From the NCBI GenBank assembly GCA_002343775.1, contig DDSH01000004.1:62001-126000 (forward strand): 64,000 nucleotides of DNA, written 5' to 3'. Below the pieces are notes generated by a model. That model made no database searches. It saw only the letters and a list, made by a program, of their open reading frames with translations, and was not told where the DNA came from. Positions within the stretch are counted from its first letter, which is position 1. Each line of letters begins with the position of its first letter. Position numbers and translations under genes: made by a program. This DNA is from Anaerolineales bacterium UBA2395. GTDB taxonomy: Bacteria > Chloroflexota > Anaerolineae > Anaerolineales > Villigracilaceae. Below, piece by piece: positions 43,301 to 52,734 of the stretch.

Positions 43301-44722
43301 ATGGACATCATCACAGGAAAAATCCTAAAACTCAATAACTGGGAAGATGGGAAATCCATCGGACTTGCCAAAGAAGCCGGAAACAAAATGATCGCTTCCG
43401 GCATGGAACGTGATACGGTTCTTGCTCAACTCGAAGCGGTTCGCAACAACCCCGGCAATTACCTCGCCGACACCTTGCTCGCCGACCTCGCCCGCGAGAT
43501 TCTGCGCAAGAATAAAAACAACGAACCGAGTGAAGATACACTCCGCGAGTCGCCGCTTCCCTTCCCCATCTGGGGCACGAACAATATCGATACCGAAGCC
43601 ATCAAGCAGATGGAAAACGCCATGCGCCTGCCGGTGACCGTCACCGGCGCGCTCATGCCAGACGCACATGTCGGCTACGGTCTGCCCATCGGTGGTGTGC
43701 TGGCGACTGAGAACGTCGTCATCCCTTACGCCGTCGGCGTGGACATTGCCTGCCGTATGCGCCTCTCGCTATACGAAGTCTCGCCGATCCTCGTCGGACA
43801 AAAGAAAGGCATGTTCGAAAATGCCCTCTGGGACGAAACCGCCTTCGGCATGGGTGCCGCTTGGAAAGGAAACAAACGCGCCCTGCATGAAGTTCTGGAT
43901 GACGACGCATGGCTCGCCACCAAGCAATTACGGACTCTGAAAGACACCGCCATGAATCAACTCGGTACTAGCGGCACGGGCAATCACTTCGTCGAATGGG
44001 GTTCGTTCCGCTTGCACGAGCCGATGTTCGGACTTCAACCCGGCGAATATCTTGCCCTGCTCTCGCACAGCGGCTCTCGCGGAGTCGGCGCGAAGATCGC
44101 AGACCGCTTTAGCAAACTCGCGATGGAGAAACACCCCGACCTCGACAAGAGCGTCCGCCATTTGGCTTGGCTCACGCTGGATTCAGAAGATGGTCAGGAA
44201 TACTGGCTTTCAATGGAACTGGCAGGGCGGTTTGCTTCGGCGAATCATTACATCATCCACAAACGTGTGGCGGCAGCCGTTGGTCTGAAAGAAGTAGCGG
44301 TGGTTGAAAATCACCACAACTTTGCCTGGCGCGAGAAACTGCCAGATGGGCGTGAAGTCATCGTCCACCGCAAGGGAGCCACGCCCGCGGGTGCTGGCGT
44401 TCTCGGCGTAATCCCCGGCTCGATGGGAGACGCAGGCTACGTCGTCCGCGGAAGAGGCGTGAGCGAGTCGCTTGAGTCCGCTTCACATGGAGCCGGTCGC
44501 AAGATGAGCCGCAAGGCTGCCATCAACTCCATCAGCAAGCGTGAACGGGACGACTATCTCAAAGAGCGTGGTGTCACTCTGCTCGGCGGCGGCATCGACG
44601 AGTCGCCGCAGGCATACAAACAGATCGAAGATGTCATCACCGCACAGCACGACCTGGTGGAAGTGATCGGCAAGTTCACTCCGCGCATCGTCCGCATGGC
44701 AGATGAGCCGGGCGATATTTAG
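43301..44722 (+). CDS. rtcB: RtcB-family RNA ligase
   Basis: 473 residues. RtcB joins 2',3'-cyclic phosphate or 3'-phosphate RNA ends to 5'-OH ends using GTP and Mn2+, in tRNA/rRNA repair. Metal and GTP motifs are intact: MPDAHVGYGLPIGGV, GVDIACRM, GTSGTGNHFVE, HSGSRGVG, ENHHNFAW, HRKGATPA, PGSMGDAGYVVRG, SHGAGR with the guanylylated His. ATG 43301 with GGAG at 43290 is chosen; 56 more in-frame residues are read through the repeat and are not credible. Confidence 0.93.
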   Translation: MDIITGKILKLNNWEDGKSIGLAKEAGNKMIASGMERDTVLAQLEAVRNNPGNYLADTLLADLAREILRKNKNNEPSEDTLRESPLPFPIWGTNNIDTEAIKQMENAMRLPVTVTGALMPDAHVGYGLPIGGVLATENVVIPYAVGVDIACRMRLSLYEVSPILVGQKKGMFENALWDETAFGMGAAWKGNKRALHEVLDDDAWLATKQLRTLKDTAMNQLGTSGTGNHFVEWGSFRLHEPMFGLQPGEYLALLSHSGSRGVGAKIADRFSKLAMEKHPDLDKSVRHLAWLTLDSEDGQEYWLSMELAGRFASANHYIIHKRVAAAVGLKEVAVVENHHNFAWREKLPDGREVIVHRKGATPAGAGVLGVIPGSMGDAGYVVRGRGVSESLESASHGAGRKMSRKAAINSISKRERDDYLKERGVTLLGGGIDESPQAYKQIEDVITAQHDLVEVIGKFTPRIVRMADEPGDI

Positions 44723-44725
44723 GTA

Positions 44726-44764
44726 AAAAGGTCACGGAAAAGCAAGAATTTTTCGTGACCTTTT
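44726..44764 (+). terminator. Intrinsic terminator after rtcB
   Basis: AAAAGGTCACG / CGTGACCTTTT arms, extended by A-T pairs, then TTTTCG. A TATAAT promoter for the next gene follows at once. Confidence 0.85.
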
Positions 44765-44767
44765 CGT

Positions 44768-44773
44768 TATAAT
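44768..44773 (+). promoter_or_regulatory. -10 element for the cyclase gene
   Basis: TATAAT between the rtcB terminator and the ATG at 44800; GAGG lies 5-6 bases before the ATG. Confidence 0.5.
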
Positions 44774-44799
44774 GAACACATCTTTTTCGCGAGGCTTGC

Positions 44800-45435
44800 A
44801 TGCTACCCAATGACCAGCAATTCAAAGACCTGTTATTGACATATTCACAGGAAACGAACCCGATCATCCGAAAGCAATTGGAGGATGAGATCTGGCGCGC
44901 ATATGGCACGGAGAATACCGTGTTCGTGCTGGATATGTTCGGCTTCTCACTGTTGACCAGAAAATACGGGATCGTTCACTATCTTTCGATGATCCGCCGA
45001 ATGCAATTAACCGTAGAACCGATCATCGCCGGTTATGGCGGCACCATCATTAAATTCGAAGCGGACAATTGTTTTGCCGTCCTGCCCGATCCGCTGTCTG
45101 CCGTCCGTGCCGCAACCACCATTCAACATGCGCTGGCAGCATCGAACCTTTTGACATCCGATGAACTCGACGTCCACGTTTCAATCGGCATCGATTACGG
45201 GAGGATTTTGGTCGTTAACAAAGAGGATATGTTCGGCGACGCCGTCAATCGCGCCTGCAAAATGGGCGAAGATGTTGGGCTGGCAGGCGAGGTGCTCATC
45301 ACAAAAGAAGCAATGGAGATGATCCCCAAAGAGGCGGACATCGAAGGAAAGCCGGTGGAGATCAATATCGGCGGGCTGAGCATTCCGGCATTTACCATAC
45401 TGTACAAACCCAAAACAACAGAGGAGACAGAATAA
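44800..45435 (+). CDS. Class III adenylate/guanylate cyclase-like protein
   Basis: 211 residues, a single catalytic domain with a short N-terminal segment. VLDMFGFS carries the first metal aspartate and IIKFEADNCFAVLPD the second region. FGDAVNRACKMGEDV is the substrate/transition-state loop with Asn and Arg/Lys. In canonical cyclases the specificity position before FxVLPD is Lys/Asp for ATP; here it reads ADNCF, so nucleotide choice is uncertain. It stands alone with its own promoter and terminator. Confidence 0.82.
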   Translation: MLPNDQQFKDLLLTYSQETNPIIRKQLEDEIWRAYGTENTVFVLDMFGFSLLTRKYGIVHYLSMIRRMQLTVEPIIAGYGGTIIKFEADNCFAVLPDPLSAVRAATTIQHALAASNLLTSDELDVHVSIGIDYGRILVVNKEDMFGDAVNRACKMGEDVGLAGEVLITKEAMEMIPKEADIEGKPVEINIGGLSIPAFTILYKPKTTEETE

Positions 45436-45470
45436 AAAGGATGGACGGTTTCTCGCCGTCCATCCTTTTT
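45434..45470. terminator. Bidirectional terminator
   Basis: 15-bp perfect stem AAAAAGGATGGACGG / CCGTCCATCCTTTTT, loop TTTCTCG; between the convergent cyclase and gltX genes. Confidence 0.92.
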
Positions 45471-45484
45471 TTAGTCAATTCAAT

Positions 45485-46966
45485 TTACGCCTTCTCAAGT
45501 ATTTCAATGGCGTTTTGAATCCGTTTCAAGCACACATCGCGCCCGATGATCTCCATACTCTCGAACAATGGCGGGCTGACCTTTTGTCCGGTGACTGCGA
45601 CACGCAGGATGCCAAAAACCTGACCAGCATTGAAGCCACTCGATTCGACATATGCCCGCATGGGCGGTTCGCATCGTTCGTGACTGATATCTGGTTGCGC
45701 CGCCAGAATTTCATACGCCCTTCGAGCAATCTCCGCGGACTGCTTCGCATCCAGTCCTTTTGCGATGAGGTCTTCAGGGGTTGGAGTGACTTCATCTTTG
45801 AAGAAGAATGCACCAAAGGAAATGCAATCATCCAGAGTCGTAAGGCGTTCGCGGATGAGTGGAATGATCTTCAGCAAGACATCGTCTTTGACATTGAGCC
45901 TCTCCCGGCTGAAATAAGGTTTGAGGCGGGTCGCCAGGTCTTCGGTCGAAAAGAGGCGGATATGCGTCGCGTTGAAGTGATCCAATTTTTGGAAGTTGAT
46001 CGCGGCAGGTGATGGGGTCAATGAGTCGATGGTAAAACGTTCGATCATTTGCTCCACGGTCATCACGTCACCCTCAGGGACGCCCCACCCCATCAATGCA
46101 GACCAATTCAAAACGCCTTCTGGCGTAAAACCAAGGTCCTGCATATCTTTGATGAAGATGGAGTAGCCATCGTTCATGGCTTGTGCCGCCTCACGCTTGG
46201 ACATTTTCCCTTTACCGCTTGGTTTAAGAAAAACGGAGAGGTGAATCCATGTCGGTTCCTCCCAGCCAAATGCGCGGACGATATTGACATGCAGCGGGAA
46301 AGTGCCCAACCACTCGGAGCCACGCATGACATGTGTGATCTGCATTTCGTGGTCATCCACGATGGCAGCAAGGTGATAGGTTGGCAAGCCGTCGGTTTTG
46401 AGGATGACGTAGTCGTTGAGTTGTTTATTCTCTGTGGTGATATCGCCGCGCAGATGGTCGTGCGCCACAGTGACGCCTTCTTTGGGCATCTTGAAGCGGA
46501 TGGTGTAGGCCTCGCCACTGGCAATGCGCTTGGCGGCATCATCGGGGTCAAGATTGCGGCAGGTGCCGTCGTAACGCGGATTTTCCTTGTTCTTCATTTG
46601 CTCCTGGCGCACTTTTTCGAGACGGTCAGGAGTGCAGAAACAAGGATAGGCGTTGCCCTTATCTACAAGAACTTTGGCATGTGATTGATAGATATCGCGG
46701 CGTTCGGTTTGGCGGTAGGGACCGTAAGGTCCGCCAATATCGGGACCCTCATCGTATTGAAGCCCCAACCAGCGTAAGCCATCCATGATCTCCTGCTCTG
46801 CACCGGGGACAGTGCGCTTTAGGTCGGTATCTTCGATGCGCAGGATGAATTGCCCGCCCGTCTTCCTGGCGAGCAGATAGTCGTACAAGGCGACACGCGC
46901 CGTACCGAGGTGCATATGTCCGGTCGGTGAGGGGGCGATGCGGGTACGAGCAGGTTTTATGGACAA
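45485..46966 (-). CDS. gltX: Glutamyl-tRNA synthetase
   Basis: 493 residues. APSPTGHMHLGTARVALYDY carries the class I HIGH-type motif as HLGT (19-22), and GKMSKREA near 252 the KMSKS-type motif. The C-terminal helical anticodon-binding part fits bacterial GluRS. It follows rodA after 23 bases, probably as the last gene of the shape/division run. Confidence 0.96.
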   Translation of the reverse strand: MSIKPARTRIAPSPTGHMHLGTARVALYDYLLARKTGGQFILRIEDTDLKRTVPGAEQEIMDGLRWLGLQYDEGPDIGGPYGPYRQTERRDIYQSHAKVLVDKGNAYPCFCTPDRLEKVRQEQMKNKENPRYDGTCRNLDPDDAAKRIASGEAYTIRFKMPKEGVTVAHDHLRGDITTENKQLNDYVILKTDGLPTYHLAAIVDDHEMQITHVMRGSEWLGTFPLHVNIVRAFGWEEPTWIHLSVFLKPSGKGKMSKREAAQAMNDGYSIFIKDMQDLGFTPEGVLNWSALMGWGVPEGDVMTVEQMIERFTIDSLTPSPAAINFQKLDHFNATHIRLFSTEDLATRLKPYFSRERLNVKDDVLLKIIPLIRERLTTLDDCISFGAFFFKDEVTPTPEDLIAKGLDAKQSAEIARRAYEILAAQPDISHERCEPPMRAYVESSGFNAGQVFGILRVAVTGQKVSPPLFESMEIIGRDVCLKRIQNAIEILEKA

Positions 46967-46989
46967 GAGAAAACACTCCTAATTGATTT

Positions 46990-48120
46990 TTAAAATTCCA
47001 GGTCTTTGCGGCGCATAACAACGGATTCGACCAAGCCGATGCCGATCATCAAAGCTGTCAGACCGCTTCCACCGTAACTGATGAATGGTAACGGCAACCC
47101 GGAAACGGGCAACAAGTTGAGATTCATCCCAATGTTGACCGCGCCTTGAAAAAAGATCAACGTCGCAATCCCCAATGCCAGCATCGAGCCGGACACATCA
47201 CGCGCCTTTTGCGCCGCACGGATGCAGCGCCAGATGATGATGGAAAGGGTCAGAATGATAAGGACACCGCCCACCATTCCGAATTCCTCTGAACTCGCCG
47301 CAAAAATAAAATCGGTATGGCGCACTTTCAGAAAGCGCAATTGGGTTTGGGAGCCATGCCCGTAGCCCTGACCGATCACGCCGCCCGAGCCGACGGCGAT
47401 GAGCGCCTGCTGGACATTATAGCGGTTACCGTAGGTATCGTCCGGGTCTGGGACGACGAAGTTGACGATGCGTTCCTGCTGGTATGCCTGCAACCCGGGA
47501 ATCCGAACACCCAACACCGAAAGCGCAATGACACTGACAAGCGCGAGCGCCCCAATGACAGCCGCTATGATCACATGCTTGATCTGAATGCCGTTCACCC
47601 ACAACATGACAGCCAGAATGACGGACAATACCATGACATTACTAAGGTTGGGCTGCAACAGAATCAGCAATATAATGCCTGACGCCCAGAGAACCGCGCC
47701 TAGAACCCAGCGCAGATCGCGCGGTTTATCCTGCACGGATTCAAAATATCGCGCCAGAGCAATGATCGCAGCAATCTTGGCGAATTCGGTCGGCTGAAGG
47801 AAGAGCACGCCCACAGTAAACCACCGTTGTGCACCAAATGCAGATTGTCCAAACCCCGTCAATGTAACCAAAAAAATGATGATGACCAGGTAAATGGGGC
47901 GGTACAACGCCAGCCAGTAACGATAGTCGATGGAAGCAAGCAGGAAAATCAGCGCCACCCCCAGAATGGCAAAATACACCTGACGGGCGATCAGGGGCTG
48001 AAGCACTTCGTTTCCTGCCACGGCGGAACGGATCATCGCCGTGCCAAACGCCGATGCCAGCACAATCGCGCCTAAAAGCAGGAAATCAAAATTTCGCCAG
48101 GAAAGACCACGTGTCATCAT
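46990..48120 (-). CDS. rodA: RodA/FtsW peptidoglycan polymerase
   Basis: 376 residues, about ten membrane helices, SEDS family glycosyltransferase that polymerises lipid II in the elongasome with PBP2. Conserved signatures include QPTEFAKIAAIIALA, AVGSGGVIGQGYGHGSQTQLRFL, and LPFISYGGSGL. Start is ATG 48120 (or the next codon, 48117). It begins 5 bases after the T-run of a terminator and has no clear ribosome binding site; a short ORF upstream ends in an overlapping ATGATGA, so coupled translation is possible. Confidence 0.94.
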   Translation of the reverse strand: MMTRGLSWRNFDFLLLGAIVLASAFGTAMIRSAVAGNEVLQPLIARQVYFAILGVALIFLLASIDYRYWLALYRPIYLVIIIFLVTLTGFGQSAFGAQRWFTVGVLFLQPTEFAKIAAIIALARYFESVQDKPRDLRWVLGAVLWASGIILLILLQPNLSNVMVLSVILAVMLWVNGIQIKHVIIAAVIGALALVSVIALSVLGVRIPGLQAYQQERIVNFVVPDPDDTYGNRYNVQQALIAVGSGGVIGQGYGHGSQTQLRFLKVRHTDFIFAASSEEFGMVGGVLIILTLSIIIWRCIRAAQKARDVSGSMLALGIATLIFFQGAVNIGMNLNLLPVSGLPLPFISYGGSGLTALMIGIGLVESVVMRRKDLEF

Positions 48121-48124
48121 AAAC

Positions 48125-48170
48125 AAAAAAACACGGATGCAACCCACAACACCATCAGGTTGATCCGTGT
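48125..48170 (-). terminator. Terminator just upstream of rodA
   Basis: On the minus strand ACACGGAT(C)AACC pairs with GGTT(GC)ATCCGTGT, followed by TTTTTTTG. It lies between the minE stop (48190) and the rodA start (48120). Confidence 0.75.
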
Positions 48171-48189
48171 CTCCACAATATCAAAAAAA

Positions 48190-48444
48190 TCAACCTGCAC
48201 GGTGGTGCGATGGGCTCCGCAGGGGGATATCCGCCACCAACCGTTGCGAACGACCATCCCGTTCCAATCCAATTTGAACGGCATCCGGGTCGATGTCTAT
48301 GTATTGAGAGATAGCCTTGAGGAGGTCATCTTTAAGGGACTCAAGTTGAGCGGGTGTCAGGTCGGTGCGATCATGCACCAGAACGAGTTGCAGACGTTCC
48401 TTGGCGCTTGTGGCACTGCTCTTCCGTTTGAAGAAATTCATCAT
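48190..48444 (-). CDS. minE: Cell division topological specificity factor MinE
   Basis: 84 residues. N-terminal FFKRKSSATSAKERLQLVLVHDR is the MinD-activating/membrane-targeting part, and LKDDLLKAISQYIDID the dimer domain. It starts one base after the minD stop. It stimulates MinD ATPase to move MinCD away from midcell. Confidence 0.95.
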   Translation of the reverse strand: MMNFFKRKSSATSAKERLQLVLVHDRTDLTPAQLESLKDDLLKAISQYIDIDPDAVQIGLERDGRSQRLVADIPLRSPSHHRAG

Positions 48445-48445
48445 T

Positions 48446-49243
48446 TCATTTCCTCCCCGCCAGCCGCTGAATGGCGCTCCACAAACCGCCCTGCTGGTTC
48501 AGATCCATAAAGGGAATGTCCTGCCCTTGCAGGCGTTTGGCGATATTGCGGAACGCCTGTCCTGCGCGGCTTTTCGGGTCATTGACCACGGGCGCGCCGC
48601 GATTGGATCCGATGATGACCGTTTCGTCCTCGGGAACAATCCCGACCAATTGGATACCCAACAGGTCGAGAACATCCTCGGGGGAAAGCATGTCGTTATT
48701 TTTGACCATGGTGGGATTCAGTCGATTGAGGATCAACAAGGGATTGCCTTTCTCCTCCGCCTCCAGAATGCCGACCACGCGATCCGCATCGCGCACCGCG
48801 CTGACCTCGGGGTTGGTCACCACCAGAACGCGATCTGCCGCTGCGATGGCATTGCGGAAGCCGCGCTCGATGCCCGCGGGTGAGTCGATGATCACGAAGT
48901 CAGAATCAGCCCGAAGGTCATTGCAGATGCGAACCATATCCGACGGGGAGACGGCGTTCTTATCGCGCGTTTGGGCGGCAGGGATCAGGTACATTTCGGG
49001 AAAATGTTTGTCGCGGATCATGGCTTGCTTCAATTTGCAGCGTCCCTCGATGACATCCACAATGTCGTACACGATCCGGTTCTCAAGCCCCATGACCACA
49101 TCAAGATTCCGCAAGCCGATGTCGCCGTCGATACAGACGACCCGTTTGCCGTCAATTGCCAGGGCGGTGGCAAGGTTTGCGACGGCTGTGGTTTTTCCCA
49201 CGCCGCCTTTCCCGGAGGTAACAGTAATCACTTGAGCGGTCAT
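48446..49243 (-). CDS. minD: Septum-site determining ATPase MinD
   Basis: 265 residues. Deviant Walker A GKGGVGKTT at the N-terminus, then IDGDIGLRNLD and VVTNPEVSAVRDADRV. A C-terminal amphipathic tail (GLWSAIQRLAG) anchors it to the membrane when ATP-bound. Confidence 0.97.
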   Translation of the reverse strand: MTAQVITVTSGKGGVGKTTAVANLATALAIDGKRVVCIDGDIGLRNLDVVMGLENRIVYDIVDVIEGRCKLKQAMIRDKHFPEMYLIPAAQTRDKNAVSPSDMVRICNDLRADSDFVIIDSPAGIERGFRNAIAAADRVLVVTNPEVSAVRDADRVVGILEAEEKGNPLLILNRLNPTMVKNNDMLSPEDVLDLLGIQLVGIVPEDETVIIGSNRGAPVVNDPKSRAGQAFRNIAKRLQGQDIPFMDLNQQGGLWSAIQRLAGRK

Positions 49244-49264
49244 ATATGTTCCTAAAAATATGGA

Positions 49265-49951
49265 TTAGCCTGCATGCCAGGGCTCTGCCTGCAAACGACC
49301 GTGGCTGTTGATGCTGGCGATCTCAGGTTTTGGGTCTTTGTGTGGTTTCAACATCGCGGAAACTTCATCTGCGATGCGCAACTGATTGGCGGAAAGGTCG
49401 AGAGCGCAGATAAATGCGGAACGATCACCTTTTGAACCGGCATGGATCATGCCGCGCACCTTGCCCCAGACGATGACATTTCCCTCCGCCACCACCTCTG
49501 CGCCAGGGTTCACATCGCCAAAGACCACGATATGACCAGGATATTCGATGCGCGTACCGGAACGGATGGTCTTGGCAACAAACAAAGCGGTATCGTCGCG
49601 GATGGTGTCGGCAACATGCCGATGCTCTTCGGGTCTGGGTTTGGAAATGCGGGTGGCAAGCCCCAGTAATTGCGCGGTTTGTTCGGTAGTGGGAGATTCA
49701 CTGACAACCGCCCACAGGGAAACGTTTCGGGCGGAGAGTTCATCACGCAAGTCGACGAGATCGTTCACCTTAAGGACTTGTGAACCGACATCCATCGCAA
49801 GACGCGCGCCTTGAAAAAAGGATGGTTTCTCATCGATCTGAGCAAGCAGCGCAAGCCGCTGGTCTTCCCACGGCGCATCTGCGAACGTCGCGAGCAGTCC
49901 ATCACGTATACCTTTGATCTGAAGGTTGGATGTAATCGGCTCCATAACCAT
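49265..49951 (-). CDS. minC: Septum-site inhibitor MinC
   Basis: 228 residues from ATG 49951 (or 226 from 49945). N-terminal domain to about 105, then a linker and the C-terminal beta-helix domain GDVNPGAEVVAEGNVIVWGKVRGMIHAG that binds MinD and FtsZ. Longer in-frame starts overlap mrdA. Its own TATAAT lies at 49971-49976. Confidence 0.93.
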   Translation of the reverse strand: MVMEPITSNLQIKGIRDGLLATFADAPWEDQRLALLAQIDEKPSFFQGARLAMDVGSQVLKVNDLVDLRDELSARNVSLWAVVSESPTTEQTAQLLGLATRISKPRPEEHRHVADTIRDDTALFVAKTIRSGTRIEYPGHIVVFGDVNPGAEVVAEGNVIVWGKVRGMIHAGSKGDRSAFICALDLSANQLRIADEVSAMLKPHKDPKPEIASINSHGRLQAEPWHAG

Positions 49952-49970
49952 GTGCAAAATATCGCCTCGA

Positions 49971-49976
49971 ATTATA
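49971..49976 (-). promoter_or_regulatory. -10 element for minCDE
   Basis: TATAAT on the minus strand in CAGGTATAATTC, in the gap between mrdA and minC. It gives a leader of about 13 bases containing GAGGCG. No -35 found, so it may be an auxiliary promoter. Confidence 0.4.
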
Positions 49977-49991
49977 CCTGATGAAGTCGGG

Positions 49992-52232
49992 CTACTGTCC
50001 GCCCGCGCCCTGGGCAATATCAACCGCTTTGATCTCAAAATAGGCGCGGATGACACGATCGACCATCGGTCCTGCCACACTGGCGCCTTCGCCGCCATTA
50101 TAGGCAAACGCGACTACGATGATCTCGGGATCATCATAGGGAGCATAAGCCAGCGTCCAGGAATGCGTGGGCCATGCGCCGAACTGACAGCGGTCATTGG
50201 CGCGAGCGACATCGTCGCAGTACTCTGCTGTTCCGGTCTTTCCTGCCACGGCAATGGGATAGTCGGAGAACAGGTCGGTCAATGTTCCAAAATTGGTGTC
50301 GGTCACTGTCAGCCGCGTGCCGGCACGGACTGCCTGTATCGCCTCGGGCTGGATGATCTTCAGATCATCCGTCAGCGTGCAGAAGGGACCCTCGCAGGAA
50401 TATTCCCGGATCAAAGGTGTGACCGACACATCCCATTTCAAATTGGGGGTGAACGGTGAAATCTGATAACTGCCGGGGGTTTCGAATTCGGTCACAGTAA
50501 AGTCTTCAGGGTTAAACCAGAAAGGCACCACGTTCCCATCCCCGTCCGTCACCTGATTGACAATAGTCGGTTGCATGAGCTTTCCGTTGTTGGCGATCAC
50601 CGAACCAGACATCAACACCTGAAGCGGCGTTGCAAGGACATATCCCTGCCCCACGCTGGCAATGTATGTATCACCGGTGGACCAGTTCTCGCCCGTATTA
50701 ATACGTTTCCATTGCGGGTCGGGCATCAATCCGTTTTGTTCGCCCAATAGCTGAATCCCGGACGGCTCGCCATATCCAAGCGCACGGGCATATTGACCAA
50801 GGCGTTCGATACCCAACCCCTGTGGAATTTCATCTTCGAAGCCGCCGCCCAATTTGTAAAAACACACATTGCTCGAATAGGCGATGCACTGCAAAAAGCG
50901 CAGGCTGCCGAAACCTTCCGGATTTTGGTCGAAAATGTAGTCCACGAAGGGACGTGTGTTTCGATCTGTACACACATCGTTCGGGTTGAAGCGTTCACAC
51001 AAGAGCAGCTGCCCCGGTGTCAAAATGACATCATCCAAATCCACAACACCCTCGTTAAAAGCACCCACCGCAGTGGACAATTTAAATGTCGATCCGGGAG
51101 GGTATTCGGCTGAAATGGCATTGTTCAACAAAGGCTTGCGAGGGTCCTCGCTGAGCTGTTCGTAGTAATAGGCGGGAATCAGTCGGGCGAGGCGGTTATT
51201 CTCATAGCTTGGGTAGGAAACCATGGCAAGGATTTCACCAGTCTTCGGGTTCATCGCGATGATAACACCGCTCGAAATACGAACGGTCCCAAAGTAAGTG
51301 TTCCAAAACCGGACTTCCTCCAGCAAGGTCGCTTCGGCAGCGGCTTGCAAACGCGTGTCGATGGTCAGGTAGACATTGTTTCCCGGCACTGGAGCGAGCG
51401 GTGGCTCAAGGTTGCGGATCTCCTGTCCAGCCACATCTCTCTGTACAACACGCAGCCCATTCCGTCCCGCCAGAACATCCTGCAATGAAGCTTCCACGCC
51501 GGAATATCCGATCTTGTCGCGATTGGGTTCGAACCCCTGATCGCGAAGTTCCTCTTCTTGCGAAGCCGGGATGGGACCCAAAAATCCCACAATGTGGGCA
51601 GTCAATGAACCAGTGGGATAATCGCGGATCGGTTCAACCTCGACCGCGACACCGGGCCAGTCCACCGCTTTTTCTTCCACAATTCGAGCGATCTCCTCCG
51701 AAATATTGCATTTGACCTTCACGGAGCTGAATGGCGCAAGCGTATCCTGCAATGCCACCAGCTGACCGATGCTCGGTCCTTCCACGCAGGCGGCGAAAAG
51801 TTTAGATTCCTCCAAATATTCTTCCGTCATCAACCCGCCGGGCACTGCCAGGATCAACCCATCTGTTGGGGTATCCTCGTTGACAAAATTACCAACAGGC
51901 ACATCGATCAGATCTGAAAGTTCCCGGTAGATGCGTTGAATGTCGGCATCATCTGCGGGAAGACCGGCGGGGGTGATGGCAACACTATACGAAGCGACAT
52001 TCCTCGCAAGGATGTTCCCGTAACGGTCATAGATGATGCCACGTGGCGCAGCAACACTGACATCTTTTGTGTAATTCTCAACCGCCAATGCGCGAAAACC
52101 ATCGCCCTGGAGTACTTGAAGATTGACCAGACGCATGACGAAAGCGGTCATTGCCAGCACGACAACGATATACAAAACATTAAGCCGCCAAGATTCAAAG
52201 CGAACCGGGCGTGATTCAGATCCGGTACTCAT
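49992..52232 (-). CDS. mrdA: Penicillin-binding protein 2
   Basis: 746 residues, class B transpeptidase of the elongasome. N-terminal membrane anchor (LNVLYIVVVLAMTAFVMRLV), a dimerisation domain, and the transpeptidase domain with Ser in GSTFK near 380, SSN in AYSSNVCFYK near 450 and KTGTAE near 663. It overlaps mreD by 4 bases. The C-terminal part is longer than in many PBP2 proteins, with a Cys-containing insert (EYSCEGPFCTL) before the KTG motif. Confidence 0.95.
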   Translation of the reverse strand: MSTGSESRPVRFESWRLNVLYIVVVLAMTAFVMRLVNLQVLQGDGFRALAVENYTKDVSVAAPRGIIYDRYGNILARNVASYSVAITPAGLPADDADIQRIYRELSDLIDVPVGNFVNEDTPTDGLILAVPGGLMTEEYLEESKLFAACVEGPSIGQLVALQDTLAPFSSVKVKCNISEEIARIVEEKAVDWPGVAVEVEPIRDYPTGSLTAHIVGFLGPIPASQEEELRDQGFEPNRDKIGYSGVEASLQDVLAGRNGLRVVQRDVAGQEIRNLEPPLAPVPGNNVYLTIDTRLQAAAEATLLEEVRFWNTYFGTVRISSGVIIAMNPKTGEILAMVSYPSYENNRLARLIPAYYYEQLSEDPRKPLLNNAISAEYPPGSTFKLSTAVGAFNEGVVDLDDVILTPGQLLLCERFNPNDVCTDRNTRPFVDYIFDQNPEGFGSLRFLQCIAYSSNVCFYKLGGGFEDEIPQGLGIERLGQYARALGYGEPSGIQLLGEQNGLMPDPQWKRINTGENWSTGDTYIASVGQGYVLATPLQVLMSGSVIANNGKLMQPTIVNQVTDGDGNVVPFWFNPEDFTVTEFETPGSYQISPFTPNLKWDVSVTPLIREYSCEGPFCTLTDDLKIIQPEAIQAVRAGTRLTVTDTNFGTLTDLFSDYPIAVAGKTGTAEYCDDVARANDRCQFGAWPTHSWTLAYAPYDDPEIIVVAFAYNGGEGASVAGPMVDRVIRAYFEIKAVDIAQGAGGQ

Positions 52233-52729
52233 GCAAACTCCTCAAGCGGGTACACCCAGTAGGAAAGGTCACGCATAAACGTAAAGATGGGAATGGCAAA
52301 GAACATGTTCAGCAGCAAGCTTGGAAGGGTGATCAACCCAAGCACATCCCTAAAACCCAGGCTTGTTCCCAACAGGCTTAAGACAATAAAGGAAAGAAGA
52401 TGGATGAACAGCGTCCCCAGAAATACCACACTGAACATCGCCAGCAAGGGCGCCTGCCAGACGCGCTTTTGCAGTATCCGCGCCAGAAAAATCACTCCAA
52501 AATAACCAACGACAACCACCAACCAGGGCATACTCGATACAAAAGCCACCAACAGACAGGCAAAGGCACCCCAATGCCAGGCAGAATTGACGCGCTCCTG
52601 CAATGCCCAGGCAGCGATCAAAAGCAGTGGCAGGTCAGCATACCCGGAAAGCAGCCTGACTTCGCTGATCACCGAAGATTGCAGAATCACTGCCAGGAGA
52701 AGCAATGGAAAAGCGACAATATTCCGCAT
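52229..52729 (-). CDS. mreD: Rod-shape-determining protein MreD
   Basis: 166 residues, five membrane helices, typical MreD length and composition. It lies between mreC and mrdA with overlaps of a few bases on the mrdA side. Sequence conservation is low in this family; the assignment rests on context and topology. Confidence 0.88.
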   Translation of the reverse strand: MRNIVAFPLLLLAVILQSSVISEVRLLSGYADLPLLLIAAWALQERVNSAWHWGAFACLLVAFVSSMPWLVVVVGYFGVIFLARILQKRVWQAPLLAMFSVVFLGTLFIHLLSFIVLSLLGTSLGFRDVLGLITLPSLLLNMFFAIPIFTFMRDLSYWVYPLEEFA

Positions 52730-52734
52730 GAAGG

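Noticed and set aside
48471..49235. A 254-codon open frame opposite minD
   Set aside because: The minus strand encodes a complete MinD with P-loop between minC and minE; the plus frame has no motif or ribosome binding site.
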